Assembly: GCF_030269925.1 (NCBI RefSeq)
Contig: NC_085127.1
Coordinates: 6,951,501 to 7,015,500, forward strand
Source: Bombyx mori
Lineage: Eukaryota > Arthropoda > Insecta > Lepidoptera > Bombycidae
Length of the DNA stretch: 64,000 bases
Direction of reading: 5' to 3'
This document shows, piece by piece, positions 1-13,800 of the stretch. Every line of letters starts with the position of its first letter. Within the stretch, counting starts at the first letter, position 1. The notes under the pieces were generated by a model. The model had not been told where the DNA came from. It searched no databases and saw only the letters and a program-made list of their open reading frames with translations. The position numbers were made by a program, and so were the translations under genes.

Positions 1-1695
1 CTTATTTAATTTTAAAGTGTATTTTTTATCCTCCTAATGCATTCACATAGAAGATAATAATTAATATAACAAGATTAAAATCAATGTTTTTGTATTCATT
101 ACTTAATGAAATACATAAATAACACAAATAACCGGTAAACAGGACAGATGTCAAATGTTCGCGTACACTGCAAGTTAAAGGAATGTTTAATTATCATTTT
201 TACTTTGATAGTAATTAGCACCACTTCCCTTCCAAACTTCATTGATAATTGGGTTAATCACTTATTAATGGGAATTGTAATTTACGAGCAAAAATATCCT
301 GACATTTTATGCAACGACTTTTGCATTCACTTGACAGCTGTCAATATAACATCACTGTGAAGCGTGCGGTTAAGCAACGGAATTTGAACTACGTATGGAA
401 TTATATTATATTTACTGTACACAGATGTGAAATATTTATTATCTACTATTTGTATATTATTTTAGATTTATTTTATATTTAGAAAACATAAGTATTAGAA
501 CGATCTATGATTTTTTAACGAGCATTTAGGCCTAACTGAGAATATCATGACAGAATATTCTTACCAAGTGGAAACAATGCAAAACTTCATGTTCAGCTGC
601 ATTTTCTTACGTCGCCGTCTGATTTTGAACTATGTCCAAAATTACAAGTCTGTCTCATCAGAAAGACACTTTGAATACATTATAAGGGTCTACCCGAAAA
701 GACAAACCATACGGACGCGTTAATACAAAATTGGGTAATAAAAATAAATGCTAATTCAAATCGATAAAACAACATGACTATCCGTCTCATTTTTACACTT
801 CATAGACATGTTATAAAAAAATTTGAATTTCATTAATGACAAGTTAGTTTTATATTTCTTACTATGTATAATTACATATCTATATTATTGTCGTGTCTTA
901 CACAAAACGTGACGTAAATCGTCATACAGACCCGACATTTAAAAAAAAAGTTAAATTTAAATACAATGATCGATAATAATACGTTCCGATATTTTCTCAT
1001 AATAGATTGCTAATTAATTTTGTGTGTTCATCCACAAACTATTTAATAACGTGAAATATTAACGATATGTCAAGCAATCGATTTACTAAAAGTTGTGTAA
1101 AACTTTTTGGTAGTTTCTAAAGGGCCTTTCTATCGATTCGAATGTTTCCGAAATAAAATTTAAAATTATTCTAGAATTAAAGTGGTTCATATTGGTCACT
1201 TTTGACATAACATTCATTCTTCAAGTCTTTAAAATATTTCTAAACATCGATTCACGTGCACAATATGAGACATTCGTGAATATTTTAACAAATGCTACAA
1301 CAACGATTGAGCTCAATGTGTTATTTTTAAATGGCATATTTACAATAATTAACTTTCTCATTTAGTTTTATATTAAATATAATTCTGGTCGACATTGTGA
1401 ACACTGTGTAAATGTAAATAAAATTCTACAATATGTAGTATCTACTGTACGAATTCATATTAAAAACCAATATATTTTTTAACTCTACTTTTGTATTTGT
1501 TTGTTTTTTTTTTTATCTATATTCTTTTATACATTTTCAACGTACTCACAAAAACCCCACCCTATACCTGAGATCAAACTTGTCCAATGCCAAAAGTCTA
1601 AAAAAATTATGCCTTATTAAATCTTCAATGAAATCAATTTAGAGTTTGACTGTCTCTGGAAATTACTTATGGAAAATTTCTGTCGTACTTAAGCG
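1..1695. other. 3' UTR / flank of the GRAMD2-like gene
   Basis: AT-rich. The short open stretch at 148-360 has no recognisable domain or splice context. No repeat family recognised. Part of it is presumably 3' UTR. Confidence 0.4.
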
Positions 1696-1803
1696 TTAAC
1701 TAAACGCCGTATCGTTTGGAACGTCCAGAACAACTCGAGCTGGGTCCTGCGGAGGCAAGTCGTCGACAATAACACCCGACAGTGCTTCTAGAGATTGTCG
1801 TAC
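1696..1803 (-). CDS. GRAMD2-like, exon 9 (C-terminus and stop)
   Basis: Acceptor ATTTATTTTCAG. 35 codons (VRQSLEALSGVIVDDLPPQD...NDTAFS) then TAA at 1698-1696. The exon continues the helical tail. The 3' UTR must run toward lower coordinates. The nearest minus-strand AATAAA matches I see are near 470 and 435, which would give a 3' UTR of about 1.2 kb; this is uncertain. Confidence 0.82.
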   Translation of the reverse strand, partial: VRQSLEALSGVIVDDLPPQDPARVVLDVPNDTAFS

Positions 1804-4800
1804 CTGAAAATAAATATATTTTCTATAATAATCTTCTATATATATAAAAATGAATTGCTGTTCGTTAGTTTCGCTAAAACTCGAGAACGGTTGGGCCGAG
1901 TTGGCTAATTTTGGTCTTGAATTATTTGCCGAAGTCTAGAGAAGGTTTAAAAGGTAGATAAATATGAAAATGCTCGGAATAAAAATAAAAATAGCAATTT
2001 TGTTTTCTCATTGATGTGTCCCTTTTTTTTCCTACCTAAGCTGATAGCCTTGAGAGGCTATTTCAGCGTAACCGTGGCTAGTAGGTGAGCTCACGGGGCT
2101 CAAACCTGATGACGTTGCTAACACGAACCCTAGCAAGAGCCGTGCTTCGCAGAATCTACCACCGGATCGGAAACGCGACCCACTGAGAAGATCCGGCGAG
2201 AAACTCAGTGGGCTGTGTCTGAGAGTTAATTTACTCGTCGAGCCCTTCGTCGCAAGCGACGGGTTCGGCGAGAACCGTGACCGGTGCTTAAAGTACCTAG
2301 AAGCACCGTTAGTGGATCGGGATGTGTCCCCCGTCAGACGGATTCCTTTTGTACGTTTTAAGTTTATTTTATACAAAAGTTTAGGTCTTTTATTTATCGA
2401 TTGAGGCACTACGAAGTCTGCCGGGTCAACTAGTTTACAATAAAAAAGGGTGCGTGTACTTATGTACGCGCGTAAGAAGTTATACTTTATTTTTATGAAA
2501 TTTATTCTTTTTTTTTATTTAAATTTTAATCGATTTTTTTTTAAATCGATTAAACAACATCCTCAAACACGCATACTGGACATCCCTTTTCTTGACATCG
2601 TATAAATTCGTCAATTCTCGGTACGGTTCGGAAAGTTCACCTGCGGCTATATTCAGACTCGCCAAGTTACGTCGGTCGTATTGTAATGAGCGATTTAGTG
2701 GGCAACTTCATTCTGTTCATTTTGTGTCACGGTGCGCGCGCATCGTAAAATTTCACTCTCATCAATTTTTCATAACGCGCCTAAAGTATAGCTTCAAAAA
2801 CACTTTTAATAAACCATATAGTTATCCGATGTGGGTAGATACCAATACATTTAACGGAACGCCACGATCTGTTGAAACGTGTCCGAACATTGGTTTCACC
2901 CAAATTGTGATACATGTGAAGTAACCATTTAACATCAGATGGATGAAGGACTTTGTCGGTCAATCGGAAATGTTTTTTTTCTTTCATACCACATAGTAGC
3001 CTAAGGGGCTATTACAATTACTCGCGAGTGGGTAAACGATCTCACGGGGGCTCATGCTGAGAAAATCACCTAACACCAACCTTAGCAATATTATAGATTT
3101 ATATTTATATAAAAATCGATTTGTGGTTCCTGTAGACTCCTAAATAGCTGGGCTTATTTCGATGAACTTTTTATCAAGCTTCATATTGTCCCAGCGAGTG
3201 CTCTTGTGGAGTAGCATCGACCAGATCAAATTTCGGCAACAGAGCGTTCCAGGTTTGCAAATAGTATTGTTTTGATTGCTTAAATGGATGGACGAGCTCA
3301 CAGCCCAGCTGGTGTTAAGTGGTTACCGGAGCCCATAGACATGTACAACGTAAATGCGCCACCAATGTAAAATAGGCAGGACTGACGTACCTACCCGCGT
3401 GGACTCACAAGAGATTCTTCCACGAGTCATTACGCAAATTATAATTTTGCGGGTTTAATTTTTATTACATGATGCTATTCCTTCACCGTAGAAGGAAATC
3501 GTAAATATCTGTTAAGTACTCATTTCATTTCAAAAATTTGTATCTGCCTTCAGCGTGGAAGTCATTCGTGAACGTTTGTTAAGTACGTATCATTGGAAGA
3601 ATCGGTACTTGCCGGCGGGATTCGAACACCGATGCATCGCTACATACGAATGCACCTGACGTCTTATCGTAAAATATATCGACGTAAAATGTATTGCTCA
3701 CCTTAGTAAGTAACAATAGATTAGTGGAGAGGAATGAGTGGAGTTCGTCGGCGGCCCGCCCGTGCAGCCTCTGCCTCCAGCGGACCAGTTCCGAATACAG
3801 CTCGTCTCCGGTTAGATTCGTCAAGTCCTCCTCCTTTGGAACAAAAGAAAGAAATCGATTTCAACCTACGCACTGTACAGAGGCTTACTGCCCACGCTAA
3901 CCAAAACTTCAATCTCACGTCTTAAAACTGGGTGGCGGTGCAAACTCCAGTAGCCGCGTCAAAATAGACAGACTAGAATCTCGTCTGTTCCTGGGTACTA
4001 TAAGTATAACTGTATTTATGTGGGATAGCGTAATAGGACGAAACAATGCTTCTGCAAGCATTTCACAAGTAATTTTATTCCTTGTCTTTAACAAGGTACG
4101 TCTAGTAAACTCTAGTAGTAGTAGCAGTTTTATTTTACCAATTGGAAAGGCAAAGGTATCATACAATACAGCCTAATCTTTTATAAAGGACAATGCCCAA
4201 AATTGGGCCAACTTTATGTCAAAACTATTTGTACTTGAAAAACTATGCCTTATTTTTTCACGTTGTTTAGTTTATGTTACAACATTTCTTTCAACCTGGC
4301 ATTGTTTTCCAAAAAAATAAATTACTTATTTGATAACATCCCAAAACTATCCATGCCATAGTTTTTAAATTCGCCAATAGGCAAAGGGCTTAGCCCATAC
4401 AGCCTTATAGCAAACCTATATACTGTCAAACGAAAGAGTTGTTTGTGACTTGAACAACAAATTAAAAAAAATTAGCTAATGCTTATAATTCACAGGCTTC
4501 TTAGTTTATTTTTGTTCAATTCAATATTTATTGTAATAATAATTATTACTTAAAACCATGAATTATTTAATATTTTTAGATGTTAATGATTCCATTAGTA
4601 AAAATATCAATGGCCTACCATTATTCTATTCTTATTATATATGATCAGAGAGTTTTGGCAGCAACCCGAGTGAAGCGTCACTTGAATTTTTATTTTAATG
4701 TTTTTTTAATAGTTTATTGTGTAATTTGTATTATTTGTATTTGTAATATTGTGTATAAAAGGTCTGCGTAAGCTCATGCTCAGTCAATGTGGTATTCGTC

Positions 4801-7800
4801 GAGTTGACGTCAAAACTAGGCTGTATAGGCTACGCTCTTTGCCTACTTATTGGTGAATTTAAAAACAACAACAATACCGTTGCCGGATTCCGAATTTTCA
4901 TTTCATTTTATTATTATTATGAAGATATAATAATAATAAAATGTACGTAAGGGCTTATTTCTAGCAACATTAACCACAATTAACTTATTTAATACTGTAA
5001 ATAATTATGAGAGCGATTATTGATTTCGAAGAAAACAATTAACAACTTAATTTTAGCTGCAGAAAAAAACAGATTTCTCTTAAACCTGGGTGAGAATATA
5101 AAAATCGTTTTCTGAATATGAAACGATATTTCTTTGTCTATCAAATTAAGTTAAAACCATCATGACAGGACAACTTTTTTTAGGGGCTCAAACGCCCATA
5201 GAAAATGGGCATTGTCCTTTGTTTATATAAAAAATAATATTATAAAATGAAATGAAGTTGATTAATATGAAACATGGCATGAAATGAAATGAGATGAGAT
5301 GATATGGAATGAAATATAATCTCAGTATCAGGTGGTCATTTACTGAGACTTTTCAGTGGACTTTTTGGAGGATCCCGAGAAGCTACGTCCAATGGCTTTG
5401 TTTCATTTTCTCACATTTGTGCACTTTCACAGATACTAAAAAGTTAATAAACCACCGTTATTACGCATTTAAACCTGAAGAAACACTAAATATACCAAAC
5501 AAAACAAATCACACAATTTCACTCCTCGCGTTCCCGCTAACAATAAAGAACGTCTAACTTCTGAATTTTTTTGACAACTTCATGACTTTGACATCTAAAG
5601 TACACATTTGTTATAGACTAAATATAAATAGCTTATGACACAAATAAACTTAACTGTTCCGACATATCTGTTATGAGTTTTAACAGTAGGTATAGAGCCG
5701 TATGGAGTAACTTTTTAAACATGTTGTATAGATGTATATAATGCGGATAGTTTAAAGATTGGGATAAAGGAATAAAAGAAATAAAAGAAATAAAATGTAA
5801 AGGAAAAAATGTATAAAGGAATTAATGTGGCAAGGGAAAGTCGAGGGCAAAAGATCTCGTGGACGATCTCCAACACGATGGACCGATCTCATAAAATCTA
5901 TGACTCGCTGCAACATAAATGATTGCTCTTACTCTGCGAAACACCGTGCCACATGGCGTCGCATCGCGAGAGCATCGGTATCGCAGGATCCAACTGATGC
6001 ATGACCACGACCACTCTGTCAAGACTGTACGAATAGGAAGGTAGACCTTACCTGCGCATATTTGCTTTGGTAGAGTTTGTAGGATAGGAGCAGTGCGGAC
6101 AGCGCGAGCAGCACGACAGCGGCCACAAGCAGGAACTGCCAGCAGTGTGTCGCGCGACGCTTCGGCGTGCTGCTGCCGGTCAGTAAAGCCGGCTGTATGA
6201 CTGCCGCACCTTTAGACAAAAAAAAACTCAACGATTTGACAAATGAAAATCTCTCGTGGACAACTTCATGCATGAGAAAATGTCAGTGTGACAACTAGAG
6301 ATGTTCGATCGATACAAAGGGATACGATCTAACCGATATAGTCGCACCAATTTGTATGAAATATAAAAATAGATACAGATTTTAACCATCATGTTCATTC
6401 ATAACATTAATGTTGTCGATTATATTACGATTATATTTATAAGATTCTACCGCAGAGCGAGTGTTGATGAACTGATCGGTCTGTCGCCGAATGTTTTTTT
6501 TTGCTCTCAATGCTCGTAGCCCCTCGAGGGGTTATCTTAGGTGCAATTGACGTGTAGCCCACGGGGCTAACGGCCTGGCCACGGGGATCGGCGGTGCGAA
6601 CAGCGAAGCGGTGGGCGAGGCGACCATTCGCGCAGCACCGTTTGCAGGCCACGGGTACTCACGTTCGCCACCGCGACTAGTAAGGAAGTCCGACAGCGAA
6701 ATGTCTATATCGAAATTATCTCGATATTGCTTACAAATTAATAGTTTTTTGGTTCAGGACCTATTCTTTGGAAAAGATTGTGAAGTACATGATTTGAATA
6801 AGAATCGGAGTATACCTATAGATGGAGAATTCCACAAGAAGTACGAGAAATACTTTGGGTGGCTAGACTTCCAAATAGCTGGTCTAGCTAGTATTTCAGC
6901 TATTTTATTTTTTTATTGCTTAGATGGGTGGACGAGCTCACAGCCCACCTTGTGTTAAGTGGTTACTGGAGCCCATAGACATCCACAACGTAAATGCGCC
7001 ACCCACCTTGAGATATAAGTTCTAAGGTCTCAAGTATAGTTATAATGGCTGCCTCACCCTTCAAACCGAAACGCATTACTACTTCACGGCAGAAATAGGC
7101 AGGGTGGTAGTACCCACCCGTGTAGACTCACAAGAGGTCCTACCACCAGTAATTACGCAAATTATTATTTTGAAGATTTCATTTTTATCACACGATGTTA
7201 TTCCTTCACCGTGGAAATCAATCGTGAACGTTGAGTGTTGTTGAGTACGTATTTCATTACAAAAATTGGTACCCGCCTGATATTCGAACACCGGTGCATC
7301 GCTCAACACGATTGCACCGGACGTCCGTTAGGCCACGACGACTTTAAAAATATAAAATAAAAAATAAATAAAAAATATAAAAATTTCGGCGTTAATTTTT
7401 CGCGGCGAAAACAACTAAACTCATTTAATCACTGCACTATTCGCCGCGACTACCGCTCGACTCCGTGGCTCGCGCCGTCCGTATTCATGCATTTGTTTTG
7501 CTCGCCCGCCGCATCGCGCGATTCGCTCGGTACATTTCGCCGGTCGCTTCGCCGGTCGCCGGTGCGCGTGGCTTGTTAGGTACATTTCTATGCGCTTGTT
7601 TTAGTCGCTAGACGCTTCGCCGTTCGCACCGCGCGAATATTCGCATCGGCGAATGTCCCGTGGCCAGGCTGTAAGCCTGGGGACTTGCTTACACTAACCC
7701 TAGCAAGAACAATGCTTCGCTGAATCTACCACGGGATCGGAATCGCGACCCACAGAGACGACCCGGCGAGAAACATAGTTTTTATCAGTTATTATGGATG

Positions 7801-10800
7801 ACCGAACACTCGTTCGTCTAATTAGCACGCGTTATGTCAATTTCTGTCACGAACAATTTAACAATGATACATTCGTATATCCCACGTCTCGTCTATTGAA
7901 AATCTTGATCGAACTGTTTTCAGACTACAGAGTTTATTCGCGATAGGACATGTCATAATGCAAACGAGGTTTAATGACCGGAATCGCCGATGTTTTTAGG
8001 CGATGACCCACCGTCAGTCTGGCGGTTCGCTCGTCTAGCTATAGCAGTGGCAAAACATTAGCGTGTCACAAGTCCCTGTTAAGTGAGATTTACAAATATT
8101 TTATGGGACCCGGGAGACCTTATAGGGTAAATATACGGTTTAGACGCTAACTGCGATTAATATATTATTTATTTATAGTTTCAAAAATGCATGTAGGTAT
8201 AGTTATCGCGAATTTGTATAGAGTATTTTAGTGATATTGAAAAAAGATTGAGAGCCGCTGGCTTATTGCATTAAATACATCGAAAACATACCTGTGGGTA
8301 GTATAGTTTCGGATTCTCTTCTCACGGCAGCGGGAGCGTCCACTTGATCGCCTCCAGCGGAACTGCTGTCGTCTTCAGGGGAGTATTCGGAGGCTTCGAA
8401 ATCAACCTCAGAGGCACGCGGGTCCTTTAACAACAACGTGTCGTGAAATGAAGACACTACGAGTTGAGGACAACATCGCACCACATTGCCGTATAGCTGT
8501 CGTGAAAGAATCATTGTGGCTCCGGTCATCGTTCACCGGTCATCGTAAATTAACCCGCAGACACAGCCCACTGAGTTTCTTGCCGGATCATCTCAGTGGG
8601 TCGCGTTTCCGATCCGGTGGTAGATTCTGCGAAGCACGGCTCTTGCTAGGGTTCGTGTTAGCAACGTCATCAGGTTTGAGCCCAGTGAGCTCACCTACAA
8701 GTTAAGGCGACGCCGATAGGTATAACCTCTCAAGGCTAACAGCTTCGGTAGGAAAAAAAAGAACATTGTGTCTTTATAAGTTGGTCTTTATACAATAATT
8801 ATTTATTTTGTTGTCGTCCACTTGTAAGACAAAAAAACGGAAAGTCAATTTCAATTTTAGACGTACTTTAAATTTTGTTTATTGCCTACCCGTTGCCTAA
8901 AGCCTCGAGTGGGACAGGCTTCATTGAGCACGCTAACATCTAACCTAGCAAGAGCAGAAGTTAAACAAATATGGGAATGGAACATGTTCAGAGCATTTTT
9001 ACGGTTTAATCTTCACGGACGACCGTGAACACGAAAGCTGTAAAGCATTCGAAGCACAGACCACGCGATTAAACCGTAAAAGCAATTTTAATTATGTCTA
9101 CGATTGGCGAGGAGTTTCTCGCCGGATCTTTTCAGAGGGTCGCGTTTCCGATCCGGAGGTAGATTCTTCGAAGCACGGCTCTCGCTAGGGTTCGTGTTAG
9201 CAACGTCGTCAGATTTGAGCCCCGTGAGCTCACTTACTAGTTAAGGTTACGCTGAAATAGCCTCTCAAGGATATCAGCTTAGGTAGAAAAAAAAGAGAAT
9301 CGAAAGAAAATACTGACGTATTTCTCGTGATCAGATATGTCAAATTAAAGGATCGTCAAAATGGCTGTATTTGTTCTGTTGCTGATAAAATAGAAAACTA
9401 CCTTGTATATATGCGCTACACATTTTTGAGAAGGATATTATTGGTTATTATTACACATTAGACACAAAGCCCAACAAAAAAAAAACAATATAATTTTTTC
9501 CATTTTTAAAGTTAAAACGAAATTGTCTAAAGAGAAAATAGATTATTATCTAAATCTCTACGAATAAACCGTTAGTCGATTGTTATAAATTAGCCGGAAA
9601 GTGACGTTTTCACTGCGGTCTGAAACCGCTGGACTTGTAATTTTAGCCGCAAAATTACACGTTCCGGTCCGTAGCATTGGATCGCTTTTCGTGTACCGGG
9701 TTCCTTCGCCCGATTAAGTAGACAAAGTCGTCTAAACAAAATGTTATCAGTTTGCTTAGTGCGAGTTTTTTAACTTCTCGATCGCGTAAAAGATAACTCA
9801 AGTTTGTATGGAGTTAGAACAGCGCCCCTAGCGGCAAACGAAGGGAAGCTGTTCCAACTCCATACAAATTTGAGTAAAGTTTTTAAGGTAACGCTGACTC
9901 GATGGTGCTGTAGTTAATGCCCCTGACTATTGCACAGAGGGTCGTGGGTTCGATTCCCACATCGGGCAAACATTCGTGTGATGAATAGGTTTGTTTGCTT
10001 TTTCCTTATCGGGGTTTTTATTATCTATTTATATATTAAAAAGGACTTATGTATATCTCTGGTAACTATAGCACAGGGTATCCTAATTTAAGGCAGAATG
10101 ACCGTGCGTGATTTGTTCCCAGTTATTTATCATTTGACATATCGTCGCTTCCATAATATACAATAGCTGAATGTGATCCAAAATCAATTCAAACGTCAGC
10201 AACTGTTTATCAGCCTATAAATCTATTTTTTTAAACCTACTAGTTGGATACAGTGTGTTTAGTGCGAGTTTTTTAACGTTCTCGACAGCGTAAAGTTAAC
10301 TCAAATATGTATGCAGTTGGAACAGCGCCCTCTAGCGGCAAACGTAGGCCAACGTTCCAACTCCATACAAATTTTAATTAACTTTTACGCTATCGAGAAC
10401 GTTAAAACACTCGCACTAAGCACACAGTTGTATTAATTAAATACTTGATTAGCTGCACAACCTATAACTTTTTTCTCTCGATTTATGAATAAATTGTTTT
10501 GTGACGTTTTTAATCGATGCAAAAACTTTGTACTCCTTTTTACGAAAATTGCGCGGACAGAGGATTATGAATTTTCCCACACTTATTGAGAATATAGAGA
10601 AGGAGTGCACAATGTTAATATTTTTTTAAATCATGCATAAAAAATACATTAAATCTATGAATAAAAACATTACACACACAACCATTTATTTGACATACAC
10701 ACGCATGCATACTATTTGTTTATTGACAAACTTTTCTTTTTGCTTATAGTCTGTGGTCAAATTAAAATACCTAGTTTAAAATATATCATTGTTTGTCTCT

Positions 10801-13800
10801 ATTAATATTTGTCTAAAGTGTAGTCTTGGCGAAATCCATGATTATAGAAGTATAATAAATAGTCTTTGACAATAGAATCATAATAATGTACAAACTTATA
10901 ATTTCAATTAATTATAGTCGAATTTCGACTACCGGGGGACCACTAGTAATCGTTTAATATTCTACGCGAGTTAAAATCGGCAACTTCCTCACCTGTGCTT
11001 TAGGTACGGCCAGTTCTGGTGTCCGGGCCGTCTTCCACACGTGCATCATCAGTTTGTACGTAGAGTCCCGCGAGAGTAGCGACCCGAACACGTGTCGCTC
11101 ATCCCTGGTACACACGCCGACCGCATTCGGTATTATACGGGCCACTTTCTCCTTCGTTATGCGTAGTACCGATGTCGTTGGGATCAGTAACTGAAATTAT
11201 AATTGTAAATAGACATGCTTTAACAAAAACCGACTTCAAATAGAAAAAATAAATAAAAAGATATTCCAAAACAAATTAATATACACTAAAAAAAACAACG
11301 AAATCGATTGGCGTGATATTGAGTTATTCATCTATTTGTCGCGTACGTACTTATAATGCAAATTTAAGACTTATATGATTTTGTCGTGGACACCATTATC
11401 CGAACTGGACTAAATCGGAAATCAAACGGGAAGCGTTAGCTTTCTAATAAAAAAGGAATCATCAAAATCGATTCACCCAGTCAAAAGCTGTGAGGTAACG
11501 AACATTAAAAAAAAACATAAATTTGAGAACCTCCTCCTTTTTTGAAGTCGCTTAAAAACCCTTTTGTAAATTCTGTCTAGACGATTTGTATTTTATCAGG
11601 AAGCAAGGACATGCGCTATCACTATGTGAGACAAACGAATCGCGTCAAAAATAGATCTTTTTTTTTCGAACTATTCACTGGTAGCCTAATGGGTTATTCT
11701 AGTTACGCTCAGACGAGTAGGTGAGCTCATAGGCTCAACATGAGAAAAATTGCTAACATTAGCCCTAGCAAGAACAGCGCTTCGCTGAATCTACCACCGG
11801 ATCGGAATCGCGACCCACTGAGAAGATCCAGCGAGAAACTCAGTAGATTGTATCTGTGTGTTCGCTCATCGAACTCTTCGTCGTATTTGACGAGAATGGC
11901 GACCAGTGCTTGAATGCTGTTCGATATATTTTTTCCCTGTCTCCGCTGATAGTCTTGAGAGACTATTTCAGCTTTACCCTATCGCGTAGGTGAGCTCTCG
12001 GAGCTCAAACCGGGAGCATTCCTAACACTGGCCTTAGCAAAAGCAGTGCTTCGCAGAATCTACCACCGAATCGGAAACGCGACCCACTGAGAAGATCGTG
12101 CGAGAAACTAAGTGGACTCGATATCTTCGAAACAGTTTCCATTTAAGTAGTATTTGAGAAAACTAGTTGGAATAATCCTTTAGGCTATCAGCTAATAGGT
12201 GGGGGAAAAGAGCACGTTACCACCAATTTCGTGACAAACGTCTTAAATCATTATTGAGACTATTAAGTCTGAAAACAACACTTCATTGGGAAGGACCAAT
12301 TTAATTGTCCATCAAAAATATATTAGAATTGAAAATTTAAAAATATTCTCAACGTTTCTTTATTGTATCTGCATTGGGTTTTATCACTAAATATACATAA
12401 ATTATAAACTGAAAAACTTAACTTAAACTTTTAAAAAAACCATTCCAATTTCGTAACCCTAATTACAAAACCCCGCTGTTATATTCACAATAATAAAAAC
12501 TAATTGGACAGATAGAACAAAGACTAGTATTTTGAACAGAGCAAATCTTTACGTCATTTTATAAAATTAATACTATATCTTGCAAGAGTCATTTGTAACA
12601 TAAAGTGAAGGTCAATAAATGCGTCAGTGTGAAACAGGTTACGGATCAAGATCTTTCATATTTATTATGTTATGTTTATTAACATGACAGCCAAGTCAGA
12701 GAGAGGGGGTTCAGTGGACCAGCGCTTGATGTAAACCTCTATTGTCATGATGGATCATAGCTACCTTTTCGCGGACGTAATTGGCGCATTAATATAAATA
12801 TTATCAAGTAACGTGCACTCGACAGCCTTTGAACCGCTTGTCCATCCGAAGTCCATTGTGACAATTATATTTGTTATCACTTTCACTATGACTAATTGGA
12901 AACATCTATATACTAATATAATGTTTGTAAATTTCGCATAACCATCGTTTATTACATGGATTAGCACATGAGATAGCTTTTATCATTGCACAATGATAAG
13001 TTCTGAGCAATTCTGGGTATATATACATATTTGTTATTATATAATGAATACGATAGTGGATACGTTGGTTCGTGATCTTCCGTACCAACAGCTTAAGGAA
13101 CAGAGAGCGATACAAGCAACTTTTTGCTCCGGGAAAATACGACGTGTTGAATTATTTCTGAATTAATTAACCTCACATCACATTCTACAGGTTTAAAAAA
13201 ACTAGCAACCAATACTCTTATACTCTTTAAATTGAACATATAAAAATAAATACTAAAGAAGTATCAAAGACAAAGTATGATAATAGTTTAACTAGATACT
13301 CACAAGGAGATACAGATTTGCGACCCGATATCATCGGTCTAACGAGTAGTGATATTTTTTTTATTGCTTAGGCGGTGGGACCAGCTCACGGCCCACTTGG
13401 TGTTAAGTGGTTACTGAAGCCCATAGACAGCTACAACGTAAATTCCGCCCGCCACCTACCTTGAGATTATGAGATCTAAGGTCTCAGTATAGTCACAACG
13501 GCTGCCCCACCCTTCAAACCGAATCGCATTACTGCTTCACGGCAGAAATAGGCGGGGTGGTGGTAACTACCCGTGCGGACTCACAAGAGGTCCTACCATC
13601 AGTAACCAGTAGTGATATCTTCTGTATGAATAACTTTACCATACCCAGTAAAGTCGTCTACTAAGAAAGACGTCGTAGCCTAAATGACGAGACGTTCAGT
13701 GCCTCAAATCAAGCGACTATATCGAGATTCAAATCCTCCAGCTATATTTTTGTTGAAAGATCTCTGTTAGCACGAACTCACGGACGACATTCGTGCTGAA

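Noticed and set aside
2032..2409. 125-codon minus-strand ORF (also seen as similar frames at 8448-8705 and 19059-19463)
   Set aside because: It recurs in several copies of the same poly(A) retroposon and runs across its insertion boundary; it is repeat sequence, not a gene.
6611..6958. 115-codon plus-strand ORF
   Set aside because: Runs from a GC-rich repeat into a Bm1 SINE; no domain and no splice context.
9890..9970. Possible tRNA gene with a good B box (GGTTCGATTCC)
   Set aside because: No pairing acceptor stem or proper anticodon arm by eye, and the sequence continues into a SINE-like body.
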